64,000 bases of DNA from NCBI GenBank assembly GCA_035771165.1, contig JAWNZC010000087.1:5350001-5414000 (forward strand), read 5' to 3'. Below, piece by piece: positions 55,020-64,000 of the stretch (its first letter is position 1; each line of letters opens with the position of its first letter). The position numbers and the translations under genes were made by a program. Source of the DNA: Paragorgia papillata. Lineage: Eukaryota; Cnidaria; Anthozoa; Scleralcyonacea; Coralliidae. The notes beneath the pieces are model-generated. The model was not told the DNA's origin, ran no database searches, and saw only the letters and a program-made list of their open reading frames with translations.

Positions 55020-55394
55020 ATGTTACAAACTCACCGTTACGACATTGCATTCCATTACATCCAAGGAAGTCAACTCGTTATTGCTTACACACTCAGCAGA
55101 GGTTATCTCGATGTCCCTGGTACCAAGGTGAGAGTCGTGAAAGTCGATGCGTTAAAGGGAGTTCCAGATGAGCAAATCAAGGAAGTAGAAGATGCTGCTT
55201 CAAAGAATAAATGTATGCAATCACTTCAGAACACTATTAAAGGTGGTTGGCCAGAAGAAAAGAAAGACATACCAAACAAACTGAGGCCTTATTTTGGTGT
55301 AGGAGACACCCTAGGTTATCAAGATGGAATCATCTTAAAAGGAGAGAGAATAGTAGACAGCATGTTGAGACGTGCCCGTGATACAGTATTTTAG
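55020..55394 (+). pseudogene. gypsy RNase H end and pol spacer
   Basis: HRYDIAFHYIQGSQLVIAYT then LSRGYLDVPGTKVRV, where the conserved ADTLSR Asp is Tyr. The spacer runs to MLRRARDTVF, the start of the integrase zinc module, where it is cut by the next element. Confidence 0.75.
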
Positions 55395-56232
55395 CCTGAC
55401 ATAGCAACTGGCTGCTCTCCGTCAGCGGCTATTCGCCTAATAATATAATTATGTATTCGAATGCGTTTGATTCTATTGTACTCTAGTGTTTCTTATTATT
55501 CAGGTAATTGAGTTCTTTAGAATTTTCCTAAATCGTGCATGTATGTATATAAATATGTATGTATGTAAACAACCTGTAAACGACTATAAGGACTGTGAAA
55601 TCAAGCAAGTTCAAACGCTTTTGGAAGTACTATGCTAAGGACAAATCAGGTTCTTTATGTGCTTTCGAAGTAGACTGACTCATGCCGAATGCAATTTGGC
55701 CAATTTCGAGCACCTGTTTACAAACATGCCATAATTTAGAGGATAGAACAACTTATGTTCAACACAAAATTATGAACCGGAAATCGTTTTTCCAAGTAAA
55801 CTGGGGCACTCACTTCGCTATCAACCAAAATTACAAGCAAAAGGGAAAGGAACGTTTTCGACAAACATCACTAAATTTTCGAAGGTAAACAGAATATAAG
55901 CTGTATTTCATGGGTCAACTTTCGCAATATTACTAGCGCATCTCGACCTTGCATATTTTACTTCAAACATTGAAATTTCATTCGCAGTGACAGGCGATTA
56001 ATAAGGATTCGACTGGTTTGTGAATGGGAATAGAAATCATACTAAGAGAAAGGTAAGGCTCCACTTGTTAGATTTGGTTTTTGGCAAAAGTATTGAATAT
56101 ATGCCACACAACAATTTTCGACTTTGGCAAACTAAAAAATGCAATTGGTTATAGTTGTATTTTCCGTCTTTTGTCGATTTCACAGTCTGTGCTCAGTAAT
56201 TTTTGTTGACCATTGAAATAGAACGTTGCCTG
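55395..56232 (-). mobile_element. TIR-family element copy 4, inside gypsy integrase
   Basis: CTATGCTAAGGACAAATCAG, CTTTATGTGCTTTCGAAGTA, GACTGACTCATGCCGAATGC and GAGCACCTGTTTACAAAC match the reverse complement of copy 3 (49310-49440). Near 55410 GGCTGCTCTCCGTCAGCGGC, TATTCGC matches copy 2. Ends not determined exactly. Confidence 0.65.
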
Positions 56233-56235
56233 CAG

Positions 56236-56418
56236 GCGCTGTTTTTACGCGGGCTCAAATGACCGAGATTTCTGGCCATGCGGCAGGAAATTGCAAGACC
56301 TGCCAACAATACAAGTCACAAAACCAGAAAGAACCACTAAAACTACACGAGGAAGGACAATCACTGGGATTAAGATTGGAATTGACCTCTTCGAGATCAA
56401 AGGAAGGAATTACCTAAC
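56236..56418 (+). pseudogene. gypsy integrase zinc module and core start
   Basis: CKTCQQYKSQNQKEPLKLHE is the C-x2-C half of the HHCC zinc module. After a frameshift GIKIGIDLFEIKGRNYLT contains the first catalytic Asp. The frame is then cut by the solo LTR. Confidence 0.75.
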
Positions 56419-57290
56419 TGTTGGTTTCGAAACGCTAAACTTGAGGCAAATGTCATCACTATTGCATGTGCGACGCAAGATATTTATAGCGATAAGTTCA
56501 GTGCTTGGGGCGCGGACACCCTAGTGGCGCGATTGTAGGTCGCTATGCGCTTTAGCGATTTCGTGAGAGTAAGGAATGTTAATTAAACTGCGTTGTCTTA
56601 GCTATAATAACGACCCTCTCATTTTTGGTTAGTTAGCTCTAGTGTGGACGCTATTGTGATAGCAACTGTTTGGTATTTGGCCATTATCTTCTATCTGCGC
56701 TAGTAATTCAACTTCTACATAATTCAAGCCTCTATTCATGTCTAATTTGGTGCGTGTGCAAACCAAAGTGAGTAACTATTATAACATCGGGTTGTTTCAG
56801 TTAGGCCATAATTTGTTGTTCGATAATTATATTTATAATATGCTTATAGTTAATGTTGTATTCTAGTATCCTTGCATGTGTACCATTTGAAATTATTGCT
56901 TTTAGTTGTAACTGCATGCTTTATGTTATATTTACGCAATGATAACCGTAGTGTACGTAGTTATTCTTAATTATCGTGTTATTTAGTTCGAACCTACATC
57001 TACAAATCGTCAACCTACTATCTATCTACATTTCTACATTGTTCTACATCTACATAACGGCATTATCGGATTCAAATAGACTGCTAAATTGTTAGTCGTC
57101 GACCGTTCAATCTATTTAAACTGTCTATGTTTGTTAAAGGAATGTTTAATTTAACTGTCTCTGTGTTCTCGCTGTTGTCAACTGTCGAGAATTTTGTCGA
57201 GTTCGATTTAACCTACGCAACTCTATACCCAAATGTGATCCAATTGGATTCTTAGTATTGTTTAAGTTTATTCTGTCCTTGCGGATTACA
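56419..57290. mobile_element. Solo LTR, 872 bp, with CTAAC target duplication
   Basis: Begins TGTTGGTTTCGAAACGC and ends TTGCGGATTACA, i.e. TGT...ACA, with CTAAC at 56414-56418 and 57291-57295. It splits the integrase codons NYLT and TVDYYSGFIE exactly at the duplication. No coding frame. A 5-bp duplication fits Ty3/gypsy or BEL/Pao; the family is not identified. Confidence 0.85.
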
Positions 57291-57295
57291 CTAAC

Positions 57296-57676
57296 CACTG
57301 TCGACTATTACTCAGGCTTCATAGAAGTTGACCGCCTAACCACCGCGAACACTAGGTAGATCATCAACAAGCTCAAAGGACACCTTGCAAGATATGGAAT
57401 ACCAATCCAAATGGTGAAACGTATGACTGGAGAAGAGGAACAGTACGTGCTAGAGCAAGTGACAGGTGATATATCATTGAAGGAAACGACTGGGTGCATG
57501 TACAACAGAAACCGAGTACATATAGGAAGCAACGTCAAACCGGATCACAACTAAAAGACGGAGACTTGACGACCGAAGATAAGCGTAAGGACAACATGAC
57601 ACAAGCGGATAGACAAGCAAGACCACGACGAGTTAGAAAGGAGCCCCATTGGTCGAAAGACTTAACTAAAGTTTGA
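57296..57676 (+). pseudogene. gypsy integrase core and C-terminus
   Basis: TVDYYSGFIEVDRLTTANTR with the second catalytic Asp, stop, then KLKGHLARYGIPIQMVK. The segment with the catalytic Glu is deleted, and RMTGEEEQYVLEQVTGD follows. The last frame, KPSTYRKQRQTGSQLKDGDL to RRVRKEPHWSKDLTKV, is a usual gypsy tail. Confidence 0.7.
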
Positions 57677-57757
57677 GTACAAAAATACAATATAATAAAT
57701 ATAAATATATAAAGTTCAAAGACTCAACAGTTGTGATTAGCCATTTTCATTACTAGT

Positions 57758-57798
57758 TAGTTTCGTGCCACACGCGTATGGCGTGGTACTCTTCAGAT
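57758..57798 (-). ncRNA. Hammerhead ribozyme-like motif, left terminus
   Basis: Minus strand: CTGAAGAG (57796-57789), then TACCACGCCATACGCGTGTG and GCAC, then GAAAC (57764-57760). The CUGAnGA and GAAA cores are separated by a plausible stem II (ACCACGC/GCGUGUGG). Stem III and the cleavage site were not modelled. Confidence 0.5.
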
Positions 57799-57934
57799 AA
57801 AATGGTCTAATGACTAAGATGTAATTACACAGAGAATTATATAAGAATCTAGATCAGGAAGCCTGTTAAAGTTCTTAACGTTCATTTAGGGGTACAGTCA
57901 TCAACTTAAATTTCGACCTTCGCCATCACCAAGT

Positions 57935-58599
57935 GTGCCTACTAACCAACAGAGGAAACGACATAGAAACGTGACATGGTACAACCCACATAGCAAGAAC
58001 GTCGACACTAACATCGGCCAGACATTCCTCAAGATTCTTGACGAAGAATTTCATGAGAACCACAGTTTACATAAAATTTTCAACAGAAATACAGTCAAAA
58101 TTAGCTACACCTGCATGAACAACATTAAACAGACTATCGACGGACATAACAAAACTATCCTTACAAAGGATAAGACCGACCAACATAAATCCAACGAATG
58201 CAACTGTCGAAAACGCGACAACTGTCCTTTGCTTGGCCAATGCCTTACAAAATCAGTTGTATACCAAGCTACAGTAACCACCACCTCACTGCAAATGCAT
58301 TCAAAACGAGATTCACCAATCACAAAACCTCATTCAAGTACCGAGAAAAGAAACACTCCACCGAACTAAGCAAACATGTCTGGGAGCTTAAAGATAAGAA
58401 TGTTGACTTTAACATTAAATGGAAAATTCTTAAACAAGCTAGACCTTACATCAACACTTCAAATAGATGCAGCTTGTGTCTTTGGGAGAAGTACTTCATT
58501 ATTTGTAAACCTTCTCTGGCCATCCTGAACAAACGTAACGGACTCGTGTCATCATACAGACATGCTAATAAATTTCTTCTCAGGAAGTTTGTAACATAA
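57935..58599 (+). pseudogene. Penelope GIY-YIG endonuclease domain, frameshifted
   Basis: First frame: RNVTWYNPHSKNVDTNIGQ, FLKILDEEFHENHSLHKIFN, KISYTCMNNIKQTI, CNCRKRDNCPLLGQCLTKS, VVYQATV (the GIY position reads VVY). A small deletion removes the YIG strand and shifts the frame. The second frame continues ANAFKTRFTNHKTSFKYREK, LSKHVWELKDKNVDFNIKW, CSLCLWEKYFI and ends KFLLRKFVT. This C-terminal endonuclease with its Cys-rich linker is diagnostic of Penelope elements. The RT part is absent. Confidence 0.85.
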
Positions 58600-58864
58600 T
58601 TTCACAATATACATTTAATACGGCTCCTTATACTTACTTAGTAGAAGTCTTCCGGGACCTGCTCTTGTTCATTTTTTTAATTTATTTTTTTTGACAACCA
58701 CTTATCTATTAGTTCAAGTGGATATATTCATGTTTATGGTATAACATTACATACATAAAAAAAATTCTAACTAACAAATGAACGTTAAGAACTTTAACAG
58801 GCTTCCTGATCTAGATTATTATATAATTCTCTGTGTAATTACATCTTAGTCATCAGACCATTTT

Positions 58865-58905
58865 GTCTGAAGAGTACTACAACATACGCGTGTGGAACGA
58901 AACTA
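58865..58905 (+). ncRNA. Hammerhead ribozyme-like motif, right terminus
   Basis: CTGAAGAG at 58867-58874 and GAAAC at 58899-58903. The intervening stem II is less complementary than in the left copy, so this copy is probably inactive. Confidence 0.4.
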
Positions 58906-59175
58906 ACTAGTAATAAAAATGTCTAATCACAGCTGTTGAGTCTTTGAACTTTTTCTATAACATGCTCTGGATTTCCATTGAGCACTCTGCCAACGGTTTT
59001 TACTACATCGTCAATAGTGTATATATTACATACGGACGCGATAATGACGATATAATTGATAAAAAACTTCTGTAATCAACATCTCCATCAAAGGAACAAC
59101 ATACAAAACATAAGCATAAGTTTAATTTATTTTCATTCGTTTTAGTTTTACTTCTCTTGTGAGTAAGGAAGATGT

Positions 59176-59348
59176 CGATAGTTATCTTTGAGCCCGCAAT
59201 TTTGGAAGGGCGTGTGAGTATTTGCGCGTGCGTACTTTGGTTGCTGTTGGAGCAAGGGTAAAATAGAAGACAATGAATGAAAGCTACACGTATCTTTAAC
59301 GCTTTACTGCGTAACGTATTCTGCCGATAACATGAGATCTTTTCAACA
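59176..59348 (+). repeat. Interspersed repeat, copy B
   Basis: Same-orientation relative of 52300-52458 with an added AAGACAATGAAT-like insert near 59268. Confidence 0.75.
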
Positions 59349-59579
59349 ACATTATAACGACTGTTGGAGTGCATGTTGATTGTACTAGCATATCGATTGC
59401 AGGATTGAATAAGTAGTAAATTATAGCAATGAAAACCAAAAAAAAATATTTTCACATGTTTGAAATCAAATAAAGTGTGCCTAAATATTACTACAACAGA
59501 GACCACGATAATTTGGTGTGATCGTTACAATTACTAATAAATGCATAGGCAGTGCCAACATGTCGTCTATAAGGGATTG

Positions 59580-60010
59580 GTCATTAACAGAAATTTTGGG
59601 CAAGATGGTTGCGCACTTGCGCAATAGTGTCCATAATAGCGGCGATTTTTCAACAGTAAATAATAAGCAGAGTATATAATAACTCAAGATTTGCCTAAAC
59701 GGTGATATATTTTTCTTCTTAGCTGCTCGGTCTGACTTCAGCATGGAAGAAGCAACAGTAATAACTCAAAAAACATTTGCGTACCTCAACTAGAAAGTAC
59801 TTCCTTAGCTCGTCTTATTTTTCCAACAAAACAGCCATTTTCTGTAGTGTTAGCCATATTAATCCTTGTAAACGTGCCCTAGATATTGTCAAAATACGTC
59901 AACAACATTACGGGCGATGCGATGTTCGCAGTTCGCAATGCATATCGCAAGCGTTAGTCTTGTTCGGGAGCACATAAAAGTTCCGATATTACCAGGAAAG
60001 TACTTCCAAA
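59580..60010. mobile_element. TIR-family element copy 5
   Basis: CAGAAATTTTGGGCAAGATG, then the same 430-bp series as copy 3, continuing through GGAAAGTACTTCC at about 59995 with no MITE insertion, so it serves as the empty-site reference for 49443-50100. Confidence 0.7.
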
Positions 60011-60019
60011 AACGTTCAA

Positions 60020-61005
60020 AGTTCCTTTATTTTACAGTTTTTAGACTAGTGTACAGGGGGCGTCTAAGCTGTAGTGTTAAAACTAAGAAACGCGCAAGCA
60101 AAGAAAGGCTTATACTCGCGCACACAGCCATATTTCTTGGTGACCTTGAGTTGGGGTAGGCTTGTTGAGTTCAAAACTAGTTCCCAGACTATTTCCTTTC
60201 GTTTATTGAGCAAAAATAGCGTGACCACGTGCAATATTCAAAAGACACAATATTTTGCAATACGCGGGACAGACGCGACAATATGTGAATTAGCGCAGTT
60301 TACTTCCTTGCTTCCTATTTCTTAACAGTTACCTATACTGTACGTCACAAACATTGGAAACACTATGACGTTAATTACTGGATAAGTAATCCTTTCCCGT
60401 CTCTTCTCCCCAAAACATGGTCTTGACTCAAAACATGATTCTCGTTGAAAATCATTAAAAAAACGCCAAATTAAATTGGTAATATTGGTAATATTGTGAG
60501 ACCAATTGAATATTGATATCATAAGCTACCTAGCGTTTTGCCATAGTTACAGACACAAAATTAAACAAGATGCCCTATGCTGTGGCATTCTACAACGGAT
60601 TCGCTCTAAAAATTAACAATTTAAACCTACCTTAATTTAATTTAAACCTATGTAAAAAGAAAGTAAATGTTATATTTATTTATCAAACTCTATTGTTTTA
60701 TTTCCCAACTTTAAAAACAATTTTTGTAATTATTAAATTGATGACGTTACTGTATTTCTTCGACATTGATCGGCCATCTTGGATTCCGCCATGTTCAATC
60801 GGTGACGTCATTATATGAACTTAAATAACAAAAAATTTATGGAATTATATAAAAATATCTCAAATACTCAAACAACCCGAAAAATAACGAATTTCGAAAT
60901 GTTTGCCATACACGTCATGAAAAACGAAAATAGTTATAAAACTAGTTATAAAAAGTCACAAATTTCTTGCACGTATTTTAAATACTCAAAAAGTTACAAA
61001 GGTTT
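60020..61005. other. Spacer
   Basis: AT-rich; no supported gene. Confidence 0.4.
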
Positions 61006-61009
61006 AAAT

Positions 61010-61275
61010 CAATTCGCTGCGGGCACTCCCCTTACCCCCCTTAGTCTAGATTGGGTTAAAATCGACACAAATTCTGACACTACCATTCTTTTTCAGAACC
61101 GGGACAATAGGTGAACACCATTCAGTTGGCTCTGTTACTTCTTCTATAACCCCCTCATCTTTCATTTTTTGTAACTCGGCTTTAACTAGTGGTAATACAG
61201 GAAATGGTATCCGTCTGGTATAGTAACATTGTAAAGTTTAACACCGCCTCTTAACTGTATCTTTACTGGTTCTCA
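61010..61275 (-). pseudogene. Isolated gypsy reverse-transcriptase fragment
   Basis: Minus strand: YTRRIPFPVLPLVKAELQKM, KDEGVIEEVTEPTEWCSPIV, PVLKKNGSVRICVDFNPI then stop. These are the finger and first palm motifs of Ty3/gypsy RT, just upstream of where the relic at 54303 begins. It is a separate insertion in opposite orientation. No other gypsy parts are seen around it. Confidence 0.8.
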
Positions 61276-61279
61276 CTTA

Positions 61280-63850
61280 ACCCAAATAAAAAAATAGGTT
61301 CTACAAAATGTTTCTGAGAGGCTAGAAGAAAAAAATATATATTATGTAGAGTTATTTATTTAGTTTTACAAAAATTATAATTTTAGAGAAGTTCGAAAGA
61401 AGATTTAATTCGTTATGTTAAATTTATCGTGTATAAATCCTACACTAAAATTATTGCATGGTTATAGTCTAAAATCATAATTAAAACATGATTAAGTATA
61501 ACGGGGGGGGGGGGGAAATAGTTTCTTTATTACACATAGATTGAAGTCTAGTTATGCCGATTCAGTTCAAAGAGCTGTATTTATGTTTCTATAGAAGCAT
61601 GTAACAAGAGGCCACCCAGATGCTAACAATACCGTTTTCATATACCAGCGGATTATTATTAGAAATGTTTAAAAAGAAATCGAGCTATCCTGCTAACCAG
61701 GCTAGCTCACGAGTAAATTGAAAGAAGTTTCAAATAATAAAAATTGACTATCAAGATATTTCTCAGACAATGCTCAGGGTCATAACTTTTATCAGTTATT
61801 ACAAGTATCAAACGCGCGCGTGTTGTTGCCAACTTGTTTTGTTATAGAGGGCAAGTTTACAGACAAGAACCGCCGTGACGACATATATTAAATGTTGTTG
61901 TAAACTGCATAAATACGGCATTAGAACTTTGACAACGCGATTGTCAAATGTAGATTTAGTGTTTGTCAAATTACTGTAAAAATGGCATCCCAGCTTGGGC
62001 CGTCAAAGCCGAAATTTCATTGCAAAAAAAAACGCGTTAAATTAAGCCAGGATTAAATTCATACAATTTTAATGTAACAAAAAATATTCACTTACGGAGT
62101 AGTAGAATAAATAGCTAAAAAATCTGCGAAAAGAATCTGGAGTGTCGAGACTCGAGCGATAATTTTTTTATCTAGACTGCAATGACAACCATTGTTAGGA
62201 ATCAAAAACAATGGAAACTAAAAAACGCTTGGCGTTTGTATACTTTACATGTTGAATTGACCAATCACGTAAAACCGTCCGGCTGGTCAGCGTGAAACCA
62301 AAAATTGCATGATATTTGAGCAGGCTCTCCTCTACTCTCCGCCGCGGGTAGCCTCTCAGGAGAGCCTGCACGCAGGCTAATAAAGATGTCGTTATAATTT
62401 CAGAGTTTTAACAATAAATGGACACTCATGCAACTCTCTAATGCGGCCTTGATGTAATCTAACTATCGGCAACGCGTATTGTTACGAAGTTAAATGGTTA
62501 GAAATACTTAAAAAATTAATAATATTTTACAACAATAAAATTTATATTGAAAGACTACAAAAACAGTTGGTCCGAAAAAATAACTCTGGCATAAAAGTAT
62601 CCGAACAAGGTATACATTTTTGAGGAAGGTCTCTCTAGATGCAAGTTGAGTTCAAAGGGGATTCAACGGATTTACAACTTATATTCATTTCAGCCGTAAT
62701 GGTCCACATACATCCCACTGCTCCAATATTAATTTTCCCGATTTTCTTCGTCTCATTTGTTTATTTTTGCTTGAAACGTTTATTAGTGTGTCTCGATATT
62801 TTAATTCTACTACTATCTTTACATGCTCGTGAGTTTTGGTTTTAGTGTTATTCATTAAATCACTGATTCGTTCTTATTCACTGTATTTTGTCTCGTTGAC
62901 TGCACGCGAGAAGTTTTCTTCGGACACTAGGATGTGGAATTAGCTTTTAATATATTCTTAATCGCCGCTATATATTTTTGAATGGAAATTGGTGCCTATC
63001 GGTATCTTCACAGTTAGATAACGCTGTGGTATTTTTTATCTTGTTTAGCTTGTAATTTTCAAGTTATTAATTCTATTACTTCGACGTTTTGTTTTTGCCG
63101 TGTCTTGATGACTGAACGCCGACACTTTCCTTCGAACGCTGGAATGTAGCTCTACCGCTGCCGTATGTCTTTAAATGGAAATTTTCCTGTTGCTTTATCT
63201 TAACAGTGCGATTATACGTTCTTAAGTTGTTACCCTCCACGGGAAAACCTACTTTAACGCTTCAGCGAACGGCGTTAAAATACCATTCGGACGCCTTTCG
63301 CATGCCGTTCGACTGACGTTGTCGAACGCCGTTGGAATGGTTAAATCAACCGTTCGGAATGTCTCCCAAGCCCTTTGAATCATTGACTTTATAGAACAGT
63401 ATGAACGCGCAACTTGAAGTGCACAAACGCATGGAAGTTAAACAGTCTCTAACGGTTTATATTTAAAAGCAATGTTTAAACTGTTTGAACAAATGCCCAA
63501 ACTGGCTTGTATTTCGACGATCGAACCATTGGGTTTGGCTCACGAATCAATCGTGCTTTGTTGGGTATCTGAAATGGTGTTTTTTTGCGTCATGCAGTGG
63601 ATAGTAAACACTCTCAGTCTGTCCTAATAAAGAAAACCCAAAGACGAACAGCCAGGTTCTAGACGCCCTATTCATACAAACAAACAACGAGCAAACAGGG
63701 TCATTAGAATGAAGTAAATCGTATCTATATCGTGCTGGATAGGGATTGTTATAGTTTAATTAATAATTTAATCAACACCTGAACAAGCACTCCTCAACAA
63801 ATGCTAATAAACTCTCTATAGCTTAAATGGTCATTCAAACCGCAACATCA
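61280..63850. other. Right-hand spacer
   Basis: AT-rich. A 13-base G run lies at 61504-61516. 62321-62379 is a short palindromic repeat (GCAGGCTCTCC...GGAGAGCCTGC) whose arm also appears at 12567-12577. 63250-63350 has CGTTCGGACGCC/GAACGCCGTT variants in both orientations. No gene recognised. Confidence 0.4.
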
Positions 63851-63856
63851 TAAAAA

Positions 63857-63925
63857 TAGATACGCATTGCTTACGTGCGGATACTGGTATTTATTTGGTT
63901 CACTATAATAAATACCAGTATCCGC
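63857..63925. repeat. Hairpin built on the GCGGATACTGG motif
   Basis: GCGGATACTGGTATTTATT and its inverse AATAAATACCAGTATCCGC, 11 bp apart, at about 63879-63927. The left arm with 20 bp of upstream sequence equals the 10.25-kb copy. Confidence 0.65.
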
Positions 63926-64000
63926 GTAAATTGAACAATGTAAACTGTTCACTAAACCATACTAAATATTAATTCTTTAAAAGTTTTGTGGGAGCACTAC

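Larger units (their letters stand above)
53909..57676 (+). mobile_element. Ty3/gypsy retrotransposon relic
   Basis: Order gag remnant, reverse transcriptase, RNase H, spacer, integrase zinc module, core and C-terminus, the Ty3/gypsy order. Numerous frameshifts, an internal deletion within RT-RNase H, and two large insertions (55395-56232, 56419-57290). No flanking LTRs of its own were identified. Confidence 0.85.
57714..58949 (+). mobile_element. Penelope-like element with inverted 175-bp termini
   Basis: 57714-57888 and 58775-58949 are inverted copies (GTTCAAAGACTCAACAG, AATGACTAAGATGTAATTAC, ATCAGGAAGCCTGTTAAAGT). They enclose only the endonuclease end of a Penelope-type protein, so the copy is 5' truncated with one pseudo-LTR inverted, an arrangement known for the group. 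Both termini carry a hammerhead-like motif. Confidence 0.8.

Noticed and set aside
57308..57538. Minus-strand frame across the gypsy integrase
   Set aside because: Shadow of the plus-strand integrase remnant.
59003..59506. A 167-codon minus-strand frame
   Set aside because: Spans an interspersed repeat and AT-rich sequence; no domain, no conserved composition.
1..64000. CRISPR arrays, bacterial operons, riboswitches
   Set aside because: The sequence is eukaryotic; all direct-repeat arrays are microsatellites or minisatellites.

Overview
The window reads as a nuclear genomic segment of an invertebrate animal. It is AT-rich, has spliced genes with GT-AG introns, long simple-sequence arrays, and a dense layering of nested transposable elements. 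The mix (Polinton with a class-B DNA polymerase, Ty3/gypsy relics, a Penelope element with a GIY-YIG endonuclease, a 5S-rRNA-derived SINE, very many hairpin MITEs) would fit an anthozoan cnidarian such as a coral or sea anemone. That assignment is an inference from family resemblance and was not checked against any database.

Left part (1-5 kb). A 5S-derived SINE is followed by the last four recognisable exons of a TBC-domain Rab-GAP gene on the plus strand. Its introns are filled with GGAA and CCTT arrays, and one exon appears to be missing. A single-exon PH-domain gene lies on the minus strand at 3.6-4.2 kb. These are the only ordinary cellular genes I can support.

Middle part (5-37 kb). 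This is almost entirely non-coding repeat landscape: hairpin elements with TTAA, TA, TTA/TAA or 8-bp target duplications, minisatellites, a recent 772-bp tandem duplication at 27.5-29.1 kb, a hAT-type MITE nested inside a TA-flanked MITE at 32 kb, and a frameshifted SANT/Myb-like fragment at 35 kb. An 0.8-kb GC-rich minisatellite at 37 kb leads directly into an intact 445-codon gene for a C2H2 zinc finger plus A32/FtsK-HerA-type packaging ATPase, with a poly(A) signal just behind it.

Right part (40.6-61 kb). A decayed but fully bounded Polinton/Maverick occupies 40595-52155. It has terminal inverted repeats starting AG and a 6-bp target duplication (TATGAC/TATGGC). It holds a broken protein-primed DNA polymerase and two unnamed ORFs on the minus strand, and on the plus strand a 5'-truncated chromo-integrase, small ORFs, a broken packaging ATPase and a RING-like zinc-finger ORF. 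At least three members of one TIR family (CATTACCAGAAATTTGGGACA ends), a 410-bp insert with TTATC duplication and other MITEs have landed inside it. To its right lies a Ty3/gypsy relic, itself interrupted by another member of the same TIR family and by an 872-bp solo LTR (TG...CA, CTAAC duplication). A Penelope-like element follows, with inverted 175-bp ends carrying hammerhead-like motifs, then one more TIR-family copy and an isolated gypsy RT fragment at 61 kb. The last 2.7 kb holds nothing I recognise apart from a short palindrome and a hairpin shared with the 10-kb region.
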